Source: Roseibium sp. MMSF_3412
GTDB taxonomy: Bacteria > Pseudomonadota > Alphaproteobacteria > Rhizobiales > Stappiaceae
Assembly (NCBI RefSeq): GCF_030733265.1
Contig: NZ_JASHJI010000008.1
Location: forward strand, 186,001 to 250,000
Direction of reading: 5' to 3'
Length of the DNA: 64,000 nucleotides
The notes beneath the pieces were generated by a model that searched no databases, had not been told where the DNA came from, and saw nothing but the letters and a program-made list of their open reading frames with translations. The position numbers and the translations under genes were made by a program. How positions within the stretch are numbered: the first letter of the stretch is position 1; the number at the start of each line of letters is the position of its first letter. Positions 1 through 7,268 of this stretch are shown here, piece after piece.

Positions 1-9
1 TCCATACCC
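1..9. mobile_element. Probable end of a second copy of the same element, cut by window edge
   Basis: Bases 1-9 (TCCATACCC) match the outer end of the right terminal repeat (TCCGTACCC at 267-275) with one mismatch, in the same orientation, and share the TA at 10-11 with the neighbouring element. The junction forms the palindrome TACCCTAGGGTA (5-16). Two element ends abutting across one TA suggest a second copy or a full IS immediately upstream. Only nine bases are visible, so chance cannot be excluded. Confidence 0.4.
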
Positions 10-277
10 TAGGGTACGGACCCATAAATGACGCCGATTTGGCGGCAGAAATGGCAAAATCTCGGGAGGAAGCGTGTGCAGAGCGGGCTTTTTGCCCGGT
101 CAAGCGCGGTGACGCTGCGAGGTGAGGCCATTTTGCCGTCCTTTGGATTTGGCCGTTTTGGCCATCTGCCACGTCGCGAAAGGCTTGAAAATGAACCACA
201 TTTCCTGCGCTTTCACTCCTCGCAGTTAGTCAAAACGATCCAAACCAAATTGACTTCATTTATGGGTCCGTACCCTA
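10..277. mobile_element. Small terminal-inverted-repeat element (MITE-like), TA-flanked
   Basis: Bases 12-31 read GGGTACGGACCCATAAATGA and recur exactly as the reverse complement at 256-275, giving 20 bp perfect terminal inverted repeats around ~264 bp. Each end is bordered by TA (10-11 and 276-277), the pattern of a 2 bp TA target duplication. The similarity continues imperfectly inward (both ends carry an ATTTGG block about 30 bp in). Nothing inside looks like a transposase; the only frame (28-459) runs out through the element. This fits a non-autonomous element mobilised by an IS with the same ends, possibly IS5 or IS630-like, but the family is inferred from the TA flank only. Confidence 0.75.
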
Positions 278-709
278 AAGCAGACAAAGCTCCACAAGGT
301 CGCGCCGCATCGCATCCGGGATGGTGTGTGCGTCGCCTGCTGCGCGCATGTCAGCCGGGGCGTCCCCCGGTTTCAGATACCGCCAGCCCTGAAACGGTCT
401 CTTGGGCTGATAGCGCGTCAGGATCAGTCGCGGTTCGAGCACGAGGTCGCAGCGCTTGATGCCGCCTTCGTCGGTAAAGGGACGAATATCCAGCAGATGC
501 TGGCGAACCTGGATCTTGCCCTTGATGACCCAGTACAGTGATCCCCCGTCAAGAAGTTCGTCCTTGCGGGTCGGCACCATCCGTGTGGTATGCGTTGTCA
601 CTTCCTCGCGCCCGGCGAGCCTTGCCTGTTCGACGCGATAGTCCACCCAGGCCTGGAGAGATTCCGCGCTATCGGCACCCACACATAATTTCACCAGATT
701 TAAGGTCAT
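275..709 (-). CDS. DUF1489 family protein
   Basis: A 144-residue cytoplasmic protein that I recognise as the DUF1489 family, widespread in alphaproteobacteria and of unknown function. It has no signal peptide or membrane segment, and is mixed charged and hydrophobic with a conserved-looking GSLYWVIKG stretch near the middle and aromatic/Arg-rich motifs (RPFQGWRYL) in the C-terminal third. The stop codon TAG lies at 275-277, inside the TA flank and first base of the inverted-repeat element, so the insertion defines the present C-terminus. The length is close to what I remember for the family, so any loss is probably only a few residues. It is divergent from the downstream epimerase-like gene. 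Confidence 0.85.
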   Translation of the reverse strand: MTLNLVKLCVGADSAESLQAWVDYRVEQARLAGREEVTTHTTRMVPTRKDELLDGGSLYWVIKGKIQVRQHLLDIRPFTDEGGIKRCDLVLEPRLILTRYQPKRPFQGWRYLKPGDAPADMRAAGDAHTIPDAMRRDLVELCLL

Positions 710-830
710 CCTTCTGAACTAGCAGGCTTGTGGTCAACGTCAAGCTGACACGCCGAAACGCGGTGGATTGTGCACAGGCGCGCACAGCAAATCCTTGCAC
801 CCTACGGCGAACAGGGGTCTCATTGCGTCC

Positions 831-1715
831 ATGGACGTGTTTGTAACCGGCGGCACCGGGACAATCGGCGCTGCCGTCGTGAAAAACCTGATATCGAAAG
901 GAAGCCGCGTCATTGGGCTTGCACGCTCGGAGGCTTCCGCCGACAGGTTGCGCGCGCTCGGCGCAAGCGCGTTCCCGGGCGATTTGCAAACCCCCGAAAG
1001 CTGGATTGGGCGGGCCGCGTCATGCGATGCCGTCGTGCACACAGGTGCGACTTTCACCGGCGACATGGGACGCATTGACCGCCTGTCCATGCTGTCGCTG
1101 AAGCAGGCCGCAAGGCACAGGAAGCAGCCGCTGAAACTCGTCTATACCGGCGGTATCTGGCTTTTTCCCGCAACCGCCGGAACACAGGTGATCACCGAAA
1201 AAACGCCCTTTTCACCAATTCCGGCGTTTCGCTTCATGGCGGAGACAATCCGCACGCTTTCCCACGGCACCGACCTCAACCTTGTGGTCATCCATCCGGC
1301 TCTTGTCTGCAGTCTCACGGAAGGACCGATCGCCCGGATGACAGAGGCACTCAGGGACAAGAAGCCGTTCAGGACCTCGGCCTCACCGGAAACGATGTGG
1401 CCGCTTGTCGAAGCAGATGATCTGGCCTCGCTCTATGTGCTCGCACTCCAGCAGGCACGATTCAGAATGACCCTGCTCGCAAGCTCCATACCCGGCATTT
1501 CGGTTGGGCACCTTGCAGCACACATATCCGCACGACACGGTTTGCCGCTCGAGATCGAAACAACGGAAGCCGGGACATCGCCGGAAATTCAAACCGGATT
1601 TGACGCAGGTTACGCTCTGTCGCAGCAGGTCGATATTGCCCACACCAAGCGCACGGTCGGCTGGGAGCCTGAATTCGCGACCATCGAGGATCTCGTCGTT
1701 ACGCTTTCCCGCTAG
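831..1715 (+). CDS. NAD(P)-dependent epimerase/dehydratase family protein (extended or atypical SDR)
   Basis: A 294-residue Rossmann-fold oxidoreductase. The N-terminal dinucleotide motif VTGGTGTIG sits at residues ~5-13, and the following beta-alpha-beta pattern (GLARSEASADRLRALGA) is that of NAD(P)-binding extended SDRs. The usual YxxxK catalytic pair is not obvious, since the region after the fourth strand reads VYTGGIWLF, so it may be an atypical SDR with a binding or non-standard redox role. I placed the start at the ATG directly before the Rossmann motif, with an AGGGG 14 bases upstream. An earlier in-frame start at 768 would add 21 residues without family resemblance. It stands alone on this strand; substrate unknown. 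Confidence 0.8.
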   Translation: MDVFVTGGTGTIGAAVVKNLISKGSRVIGLARSEASADRLRALGASAFPGDLQTPESWIGRAASCDAVVHTGATFTGDMGRIDRLSMLSLKQAARHRKQPLKLVYTGGIWLFPATAGTQVITEKTPFSPIPAFRFMAETIRTLSHGTDLNLVVIHPALVCSLTEGPIARMTEALRDKKPFRTSASPETMWPLVEADDLASLYVLALQQARFRMTLLASSIPGISVGHLAAHISARHGLPLEIETTEAGTSPEIQTGFDAGYALSQQVDIAHTKRTVGWEPEFATIEDLVVTLSR

Positions 1716-1812
1716 CCGGCCAGGGCTGGACGAACGAGGGAACTGCGTCCGCGAAAAGTCTTTTTCAACCTGTCTTCCCTATCATGCGGGCATCCAACAG
1801 ACAGGACGTCTC

Positions 1813-2328
1813 ATGAAAAGACTTGCAGCTGCACTTCTGGTTCTGGCCATCACACTCGGGCCCGCACTGGCGCGCTCGGAATACGCCGAGGGCCTGTTTT
1901 CAATGGTCAACACGGCCGCTTTTTCCGAGGTGAACGGTACAAGGGCATCCCTTGGCATTGAACGGAAGTCGGCGGAGGTCGCAGTGGCTTTTCTCACAGA
2001 AGACAGGCTCAACCTGACGATCGGTGCAGCCGATATTGTTCTTTTCCCAATCACGTCCGGCCTGGATGGATTGGCGTGGGACGCGCAAGGCACCGGCCTG
2101 CTTCACGAAAGCGATGTCGAGGCGCTCAATCTGTCCCAGATGCCGGAAAATGTACCGGCATGGGGCGCTGACCTGGCCTGGCCGGGCCTCGGAGCTGCAA
2201 GACTGGTGCTGTTTCCCCTGGGCGTCGACGCCTATGCCGGGTTCCTGATCAGCAATCCGAATGACAGGAAGATCGTGCGGCAGATGGAGTTCAGGCGGAT
2301 CAGCGGTCCGAAAGACAGGCCGAACTGA
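1813..2328 (+). CDS. Putative exported protein, unknown function
   Basis: A 171-residue protein with a clear Sec signal peptide (MKRLAAALLVLAITLGPALA, probable cleavage near residue 20-21), so expected in the periplasm. The mature part is a small mixed beta-rich domain with no cysteines and no motif I recognise. The open frame extends upstream to 1504, but the signal peptide starts at the Met at 1813, which I take as the real start. It is followed by a likely bidirectional terminator and faces a small membrane protein gene tail to tail. Function unknown. Confidence 0.75.
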   Translation: MKRLAAALLVLAITLGPALARSEYAEGLFSMVNTAAFSEVNGTRASLGIERKSAEVAVAFLTEDRLNLTIGAADIVLFPITSGLDGLAWDAQGTGLLHESDVEALNLSQMPENVPAWGADLAWPGLGAARLVLFPLGVDAYAGFLISNPNDRKIVRQMEFRRISGPKDRPN

Positions 2329-2361
2329 TCCTCAAAATCTCGGCGGGAAACCGGAATCAAA

Positions 2362-2388
2362 AAAGGCGTGGCCATTGACCACACCTTT
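2362..2388. terminator. Putative bidirectional terminator
   Basis: Hairpin with arms AAAGGCGTGG (2362-2371) and CCACACCTTT (2379-2388), one mismatch, 7-base loop, preceded by an A-run and followed by a short T-run. It lies between the convergent genes ending at 2328 and 2413. Confidence 0.5.
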
Positions 2389-2412
2389 CGATCATGAACG
2401 CGTCCGTCTTGC

Positions 2413-2547
2413 TTATTGTGCGACGGCGACGGCGTTGTTCGCGCTTTCAACATCGTTGAAAAGAAGGATCATCGTTAAAGCGAGACCTACCGCAGCGACA
2501 GTCCACAGAGTGACGCTCCAACAGGATTTCTGCACGTTTTCGTCCAT
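2413..2547 (-). CDS. Small single-span membrane protein
   Basis: A 44-residue protein starting MDENVQKSCWSV, then one strongly hydrophobic segment (residues ~12-29, WTVAAVGLALTMILLF) and a short polar tail. An AGGG motif lies 7 bases before this ATG, which decides the start; the frame extends upstream but that part has no Shine-Dalgarno. It resembles the many short unannotated membrane peptides of alphaproteobacteria; no family recognised. The ribosome binding site and the clean hydrophobic profile favour a real gene, but no function can be inferred. Confidence 0.5.
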   Translation of the reverse strand: MDENVQKSCWSVTLWTVAAVGLALTMILLFNDVESANNAVAVAQ

Positions 2548-2751
2548 TAAAGCCCTACACTTTTTTGCGGCGCCGATCCCCTGCATTTTCGAATGTGGCG
2601 CCATTGAGGCGACGAAGTAAACGAACCTTTACCAATTCGCAAGCGCAAAAAAGGTGCAGCTGCCAACCGATTTTTGCAGAGCAGAAATCCTTTCATTTTT
2701 TCAGCTGCTTATGCTTATTTTAGACCGTTGCGCCCAACTGAAGGTTTTGCC

Positions 2752-3474
2752 ATGCATGCTCTTTCCAGCCTGGATATCGCTGCTGCCACCTGGTTTATCG
2801 CCGCCTGGTTCGGCTTCAACCTCATCGTCGACGTTACGTCATTGCGCCACAAGACGCTGTCAAGCGCGATGGATGACTACCGGCGCGAATGGATGCTGTC
2901 CATGTGTGAACGGGAAGTCCGGATCATGGATACGGCGATCATGTCCGGGTTGCAGCAGGGAACGGCCTTCTTCGCATCCACCGCACTGCTCGCAATCGGC
3001 GGAGGCTTCGCGCTTCTTGAAGCAACCGACCGCATTGTGCAGATTGCCGGTGATCTCTCGATCCCGGTCGAAAGCAGCAGAGCACTTTGGGAAATCAAGG
3101 TGCTCGGCCTCATGCTCATATTTGCATACGGGTTCTTCAAGTTCGGCTGGGCCTACCGGCTCTTCAACTACGCCAGCATCGTGATGGGTGCCGTGCCCGA
3201 ACATGACAGCGCCAACAAGGAGGAAATCCGGAAAATGGCGCGCAAGGCCGCGGAACTCAATGTCCTGGCCGGGCGTCATTTCAACCGCGGTCAAAGAGCC
3301 CTCTTCTTTGCGATCGGCTTTCTTGGCTGGTTCGCAGGGCCTTTTGTCTTCGCGGCATGCACACTTGCCGTTCTGCTGGTTCTCCTGCGGCGTCAGTTTG
3401 CCTCGCGCGCAAGAGCGGCTGTGCTCTCCGGGCAGTATCCAAGCTTGCTTTCATCCGACAAGTCGGGGGAATAG
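2752..3474 (+). CDS. DUF599 domain-containing membrane protein
   Basis: A 240-residue integral membrane protein of the DUF599 family. The N-terminal helix (IAAATWFIAAWFGFNLIVD) is followed by a polar stretch with YRREWM, a second hydrophobic region (FFASTALLAIGGGFALLEA), a third around GLMLIFAYGFFKFGWAYRL, and a C-terminal helix (FAIGFLGWFAGPFVFAACTL), about four spans. Start chosen at the ATG with AAGG just upstream, dropping a 26-residue N-terminal extension that lacks family character. The last ~27 codons overlap the end of the convergent cyclase gene by 82 bases. Function of the family is unknown. Confidence 0.85.
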   Translation: MHALSSLDIAAATWFIAAWFGFNLIVDVTSLRHKTLSSAMDDYRREWMLSMCEREVRIMDTAIMSGLQQGTAFFASTALLAIGGGFALLEATDRIVQIAGDLSIPVESSRALWEIKVLGLMLIFAYGFFKFGWAYRLFNYASIVMGAVPEHDSANKEEIRKMARKAAELNVLAGRHFNRGQRALFFAIGFLGWFAGPFVFAACTLAVLLVLLRRQFASRARAAVLSGQYPSLLSSDKSGE

Positions 3475-4640
3475 ACGGAAACCGGATCATCGAAGCCCTT
3501 CACCCGGTACTGGCCGAAGAGCCCGGACCTGCAGCCCATGATGTCCGACAACGCATCGGAGACAAGCACTTCGCGATGCAGATCTTTCGCAAGTTCGGCA
3601 ATCCGTGCGGCCAGGTTGACGACCGGGCCGACCACCGTAAAGTCAAGGCGCGTCTCGCTACCGACATTGCCGTAGAAGACATCACCCGCATGAAGCGCGA
3701 TCCCGACACTCAGATCGGGCGTAACCGCACAGGTGTTGCTGGTGTTGATCGACTCGATGCGTTTGAGGGTTTCGCGCGCTGCAAGCAGAGCCCGCCTGGC
3801 GGCGTCGCGCGCTTCATTCTCCGTTTCATAGGGAAAGATCGCCATGACCTCGTCACCGATGAACTTGAGCACTTCCCCGCCATGCGCCTCGACAGCAGCC
3901 GTCATCGCACCGAAATACTTGTTCAGGAACGACACGATCATGTCCGGGGGAAGCGTGTTGGAGAGCCGGGTAAATCCGCGAATGTCGGCAAAGCTGACCA
4001 CTGCCTTGATGGTCTCGCCCTGCCCGCGGCGGGTGGTCCCGTCCAGAACCTTTGAGCCTGCGCGCCGCCCGACATAGGTATCAAGCACCGTTTCGGCGGT
4101 CCGGCGCAGGGTCTTGAGTTCGCAAACGAGTCCCAGAGGTCGGACAATCGACTCAAACACGCCGATATGCGTTTTGGTGAAACCGGCAGGTGCCTTGGAA
4201 GCAAATGTCACCACCTTCACCGAACCGTCGGAAAACGGCATCGGCAGCGCAATGTAGTCCGTGTACCCCTCATCGCGAAGCTCAACCGTGATCGGAAACT
4301 CTTCGGCCGTTTCAGGAGCTTCACCGAGCTTCACCCGAACAGGTTTGATCGTCTCGTGCACGCGTTTGATCGGGCTGGTCTGATAATCCTCGTCCGAACT
4401 GTTTTCGGCCGTATAAAGACGCAATTCGCGTGTTCCCGAGCTTGTCCAGACGGATCCTTCCGCGCGGACATTCGGATGAACGACCCATATACCGGTGGTC
4501 GCCCTGTCCACCGGCACGTGCCCTTCGCGAAGCCGCACGGCCATTTCACTGATAACTTCCAAAGTGTCGCTGAGATACGACGCGTCGCTATAAAGCCATT
4601 GCACAACGTCTGCCGCGACAAGCGGTGCTTCCAGGACCAT
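3393..4640 (-). CDS. Class III adenylate/guanylate cyclase with N-terminal sensory region
   Basis: About 415 residues. The C-terminal half is a class III nucleotidyl cyclase domain: FADIRGFTRLSN carries the first metal-binding Asp, GEVLKFIGDEVMAIFP the second metal site, and VVGPVVNLAARI the conserved VNLAARI-type helix. The N-terminal ~190 residues look like a soluble GAF/PAS-like input domain, with no membrane span. Expected product is cAMP (or cGMP) in the cytoplasm in response to an unknown signal. Start: ATG at 4640 with AGGG 9 bases upstream; a TTG at 4691 would add 17 residues. It overlaps the convergent DUF599 gene by 82 bases. Confidence 0.85.
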   Translation of the reverse strand: MVLEAPLVAADVVQWLYSDASYLSDTLEVISEMAVRLREGHVPVDRATTGIWVVHPNVRAEGSVWTSSGTRELRLYTAENSSDEDYQTSPIKRVHETIKPVRVKLGEAPETAEEFPITVELRDEGYTDYIALPMPFSDGSVKVVTFASKAPAGFTKTHIGVFESIVRPLGLVCELKTLRRTAETVLDTYVGRRAGSKVLDGTTRRGQGETIKAVVSFADIRGFTRLSNTLPPDMIVSFLNKYFGAMTAAVEAHGGEVLKFIGDEVMAIFPYETENEARDAARRALLAARETLKRIESINTSNTCAVTPDLSVGIALHAGDVFYGNVGSETRLDFTVVGPVVNLAARIAELAKDLHREVLVSDALSDIMGCRSGLFGQYRVKGFDDPVSVYSPDLSDESKLGYCPESTAALAREAN

Positions 4641-4740
4641 CTGCCCAAGCCCTTTTGTTCCCTGAGATGACCCTGATATGGTGCGTCGCAACGCAAAGTG
4701 AAAGAGGCAAAATCGGCATAGCGTTAATCCTGCGCTGTTT

Positions 4741-5544
4741 TCACTCCCCCGCCGCGGGAAACAACACCGGGATACGCCCGGTTATCCGGTAAGCGAGCAG
4801 CCCCAGCCACTCCCTGAACGCCAGATCAAATCGCCGTAATCCCTTCGAGGCGCCGGAAAAACCAAGTCCCCTGTCTTCCAGACCGCGTGTCCTGTAGTCG
4901 ACCGGATAGGCGGTGATCCCGGTCCAGCCAGCCTGTTCAAAAACGCCCATGGCTCTCGGCATGTGATAGGCGGAGGTGACAAGCAGCCAGGTCTGGCCGG
5001 GACGCGGTTCGACCAGCTTTTTGGTCAGAACGGCGTTTTCCCAGGTGTTTCTCGAGGCATCTTCGAGAATGATCCGCCCCGGCGCAATTCCAAAATCCTC
5101 GAAAAGCCTTGCAGCCCCCTCGGCCTCTGTCGCCTGGGACTGGATGATGACACCTTTTCCGCCGGTATGAATCACCAGCGCGTCGGGCACGGCTTCGGCG
5201 AGCCGTGCGGTGATCGTGATACGCTCCCCCGATGTCGTCAGAGCCGTGTCTCCACGCCCACCGGTCACCACGGTATCGACAGCACCGCCCAAAACGATGA
5301 TGCCATCAACCGATTCGATCTTGTCAGGACGCGGGAACCTCTCCTCCAGCGGCAGGATGAGCCAGTTTGCCGCTGGCGAAATGCCACATACGACCAGTCC
5401 GAAAACTGCCAGCCAAACCAGACGGATACCGGTCACCGGCCATCTGCTGAACGCATTGAGCAGCAATCCCAGCAGCGCCAAGACAATCAGAAAATTTGAG
5501 GGTTGGACGAGAAAATACCCGACCTTGGAAATGTAAAAGAACAA
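4741..5544 (-). CDS. YdcF/SanA/ElyC family protein (DUF218)
   Basis: A 267-residue inner-membrane protein with two N-terminal transmembrane helices (residues ~15-33 and ~40-60), then a periplasmic or cytosolic DUF218 domain starting GIIVLGGAVDT. Family hallmarks are the GGxxD-like segment after the first strand, the TGGKG turn, EDASRNTWENA (Asn-Thr-x-Glu-Asn) and LVTSAYHMPRAM. ElyC, the studied relative, affects peptidoglycan and lipid-carrier metabolism, so an envelope role is plausible here. The only usable start is a TTG at 5544, with AGGA almost touching it, so the exact N-terminus is uncertain. Confidence 0.85.
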   Translation of the reverse strand: MFFYISKVGYFLVQPSNFLIVLALLGLLLNAFSRWPVTGIRLVWLAVFGLVVCGISPAANWLILPLEERFPRPDKIESVDGIIVLGGAVDTVVTGGRGDTALTTSGERITITARLAEAVPDALVIHTGGKGVIIQSQATEAEGAARLFEDFGIAPGRIILEDASRNTWENAVLTKKLVEPRPGQTWLLVTSAYHMPRAMGVFEQAGWTGITAYPVDYRTRGLEDRGLGFSGASKGLRRFDLAFREWLGLLAYRITGRIPVLFPAAGE

Positions 5545-5989
5545 TCCTGGAGCCCATTTCCGTTTTTTCGTGATTGGAATTTATCTTCGCGTCACGTCCA
5601 AAAAAATCAGATTCACAAATTCCGCAGATCTCACCGCAACAGTTTTCCATAACTAAAACAATAATGTGGCAGATAGCGGAAGATTTCGTTTCAGACAGAT
5701 TTCAGAAAAAGATCGAATGAAATCAATTTAGAAAAAACAAAATAAGCCAAAGACTTAAGTTCCATACAGACAAATCCGATCTGTAAATCAATTGTCACGT
5801 TTTGCAGCGAAAGTGCGGTCGTTTTCCTGGTTTCCGCTACGTCGAAACGAGGAGGACGGACAGTTGGTTCCTGCTCAAAATTATTGTCGTTTTTCACAAA
5901 GGCGATAACCGTGATCGAAGTCACAGGGCCGTGAGCTGAAGTGAGGCATGCTGTGTGTGTTGAACCAAGACACAGTCGAGGGTAGCCAA
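5545..5989. other. 445 bp AT-rich divergent intergenic region
   Basis: No convincing gene. The part at about 5570-5780 is clearly more AT-rich than the surrounding DNA, as expected of a promoter or an H-NS-like target. It separates the divergent ydcF-like and globin-like genes and holds the CRP-like site at 5911-5926. Frames on the minus strand at 5691-6044 and 5921-6241 lack start signals and run antisense into the globin-like gene. Confidence 0.6.
5911..5926 (+). promoter_or_regulatory. CRP/FNR-family-like operator
   Basis: CGTGATCGAAGTCACA matches the CRP consensus TGTGA-N6-TCACA at nine of ten specified bases. The centre is ~71 bases before the ATG of the globin-like gene, a place from which a CRP-type factor could act. 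Not tested against background frequency. Confidence 0.45.
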
Positions 5990-6394
5990 ATGACACTCTA
6001 TTTGAAACTCGGTGGACGCGAAGCAATGGTAAAGGCAATGCCACGCCTGCGCGCCAGACTTGAACAGGATCCCTGTTTCGATATCTCGCGGCTCCAGAAG
6101 GAATTCGAGCGCGGCGACGATTTCACGGAATTCCTGATTTTCCTGGCCGGAGGAGCACCTTTCTACGATGGCAAACCGATCTGCGAACTTCTGTCGCCCA
6201 TCTGCACCTGCAAGGATGTTTACGAGCGATTCGTCGATCACCTCGTAATGGTGCTGCTTGCCGGCAAGAGAAGCGTCAATGACGAAAGCGATCTCCGTCA
6301 GCTGATGGCGACGCTGCGCCCCCAGGTACTCGATCCGAAACCGGTCGCTCCGATCATGGTCTATTCGGTCGAGCAGGAATTGATCAGCGCCTGA
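5990..6394 (+). CDS. Truncated-haemoglobin-like protein lacking the haem-ligand histidine
   Basis: A 134-residue protein. The opening YLKLGG, the AxxxxxARLEQDP block, FLAGG, FYDGK and a terminal helix FVDHLVMVLL line up with group I truncated globins. In that alignment the invariant proximal His (F8) position is Leu68 and the distal B10 Tyr position is Arg21, so ordinary haem coordination looks lost. Four cysteines (29, 65, 72, 74, including a C-T-C) are unusual. Start chosen at the ATG with GAGGG 7 bases upstream (ORF continues upstream to 5948 without one). A single-gene unit with a CRP-like site upstream and a terminator downstream. The globin fold assignment is by eye and could be wrong. 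Confidence 0.6.
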   Translation: MTLYLKLGGREAMVKAMPRLRARLEQDPCFDISRLQKEFERGDDFTEFLIFLAGGAPFYDGKPICELLSPICTCKDVYERFVDHLVMVLLAGKRSVNDESDLRQLMATLRPQVLDPKPVAPIMVYSVEQELISA

Positions 6395-6416
6395 TCACAA
6401 AAGCAGTTTTTCAAAC

Positions 6417-6448
6417 AAAAACGCCGGCAGCAAAGCACCGGCGTTTTG
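6417..6448. terminator. Bidirectional rho-independent terminator
   Basis: Hairpin AAAACGCCGG / CCGGCGTTTT with a 10-11 base loop, A-rich on the left and T-rich on the right (TTTTGTTTTG). It serves the convergent globin-like and clpP-like genes. Confidence 0.8.
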
Positions 6449-6468
6449 TTTTGCAAGGTCGAGTAATG

Positions 6469-7083
6469 TCAGCCCAGCTCTTCCACGCTGGTGACAACCT
6501 TACCCACGAGACCGTAGTCGATCCCCTCTTCCGGGCTCATCCAGTAGTCCCTGTCGGTGTCTTTCTCGATCCGGTCAATCGGCTGCCCGGTCGCATCCGC
6601 GAAAATCTTGTTCAACCGATCGCGCATCTTGATGATTTCCTTGGCCTGGATCTCGATATCGGTCGCCATGCCGCCGGCACCACCTGACGGTTGGTGCAGC
6701 AGGAAACGCGTATTGGGTGTGCAGAATCGGTTTTCCTTCGGCACCGACACATAGATGAGCGCACCCGCGCTTGCGACCCAGCCCATGCCGAGAATGCGCA
6801 CTTCCGGCGCAATGAACTTGATCGTGTCGTGGATCATGTCACCGGATTCAACGTGGCCGCCGGGAGAGGACACAATCACCGTGATCGGGTCATTGGAAAC
6901 CTGTGCCAGGGCCAGCATCCGCGCGCACACGTCGCGCGCCATGTCCTGGGTTACCGGTCCGGTGATCAGCACCGTGCGGGCTTCGAAAAGGTGCTTGTCA
7001 ACCTGGATGGAAGGCTGGCTCTTGGGTTTGTCGTCTTCGTCGTCGTCGAGACGCGCAGGCACATTCGTAGCGTAGTTTTTCAT
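6469..7083 (-). CDS. ClpP-like ATP-dependent protease proteolytic subunit (paralogue)
   Basis: A 204-residue serine peptidase of the ClpP family. The catalytic triad is visible as Ser105 (ASAGALIY), His130 (LLHQPSGG) and Asp179 (TDRDYW), with the [14 protein letters not shown] oxyanion region before it. It has an acidic N-terminal tail (DDDEDDKPK) in place of the usual ClpP leader, and it stands alone with no clpX or clpA next to it, so it is probably an accessory ClpP rather than the housekeeping one. Start: ATG at 7083 following a GGGAG; a longer in-frame extension to 7203 lacks similarity. Partner ATPase not identifiable here. Confidence 0.88.
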   Translation of the reverse strand: MKNYATNVPARLDDDEDDKPKSQPSIQVDKHLFEARTVLITGPVTQDMARDVCARMLALAQVSNDPITVIVSSPGGHVESGDMIHDTIKFIAPEVRILGMGWVASAGALIYVSVPKENRFCTPNTRFLLHQPSGGAGGMATDIEIQAKEIIKMRDRLNKIFADATGQPIDRIEKDTDRDYWMSPEEGIDYGLVGKVVTSVEELG

Positions 7084-7268
7084 GCGCAGGATTAAGCTCC
7101 CTTTGCTGTTGAGCCGGCTGGACCGACAGTATCTGGCAGATTCGCGGCTGATGGCGCCGCGCCTGTTTGGACCATGTGTATGCGAACAAACGACCGCTCG
7201 CAAACCTTGAAAGCCTGAATAGACCGAAAAGAGTTATCAATCTGGGAACATTGCCACCTTCCTGGCAT

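Noticed and set aside
28-459. 143-codon frame crossing the inverted-repeat element
   Set aside because: It enters the element and continues antisense into DUF1489, with no transposase motif.
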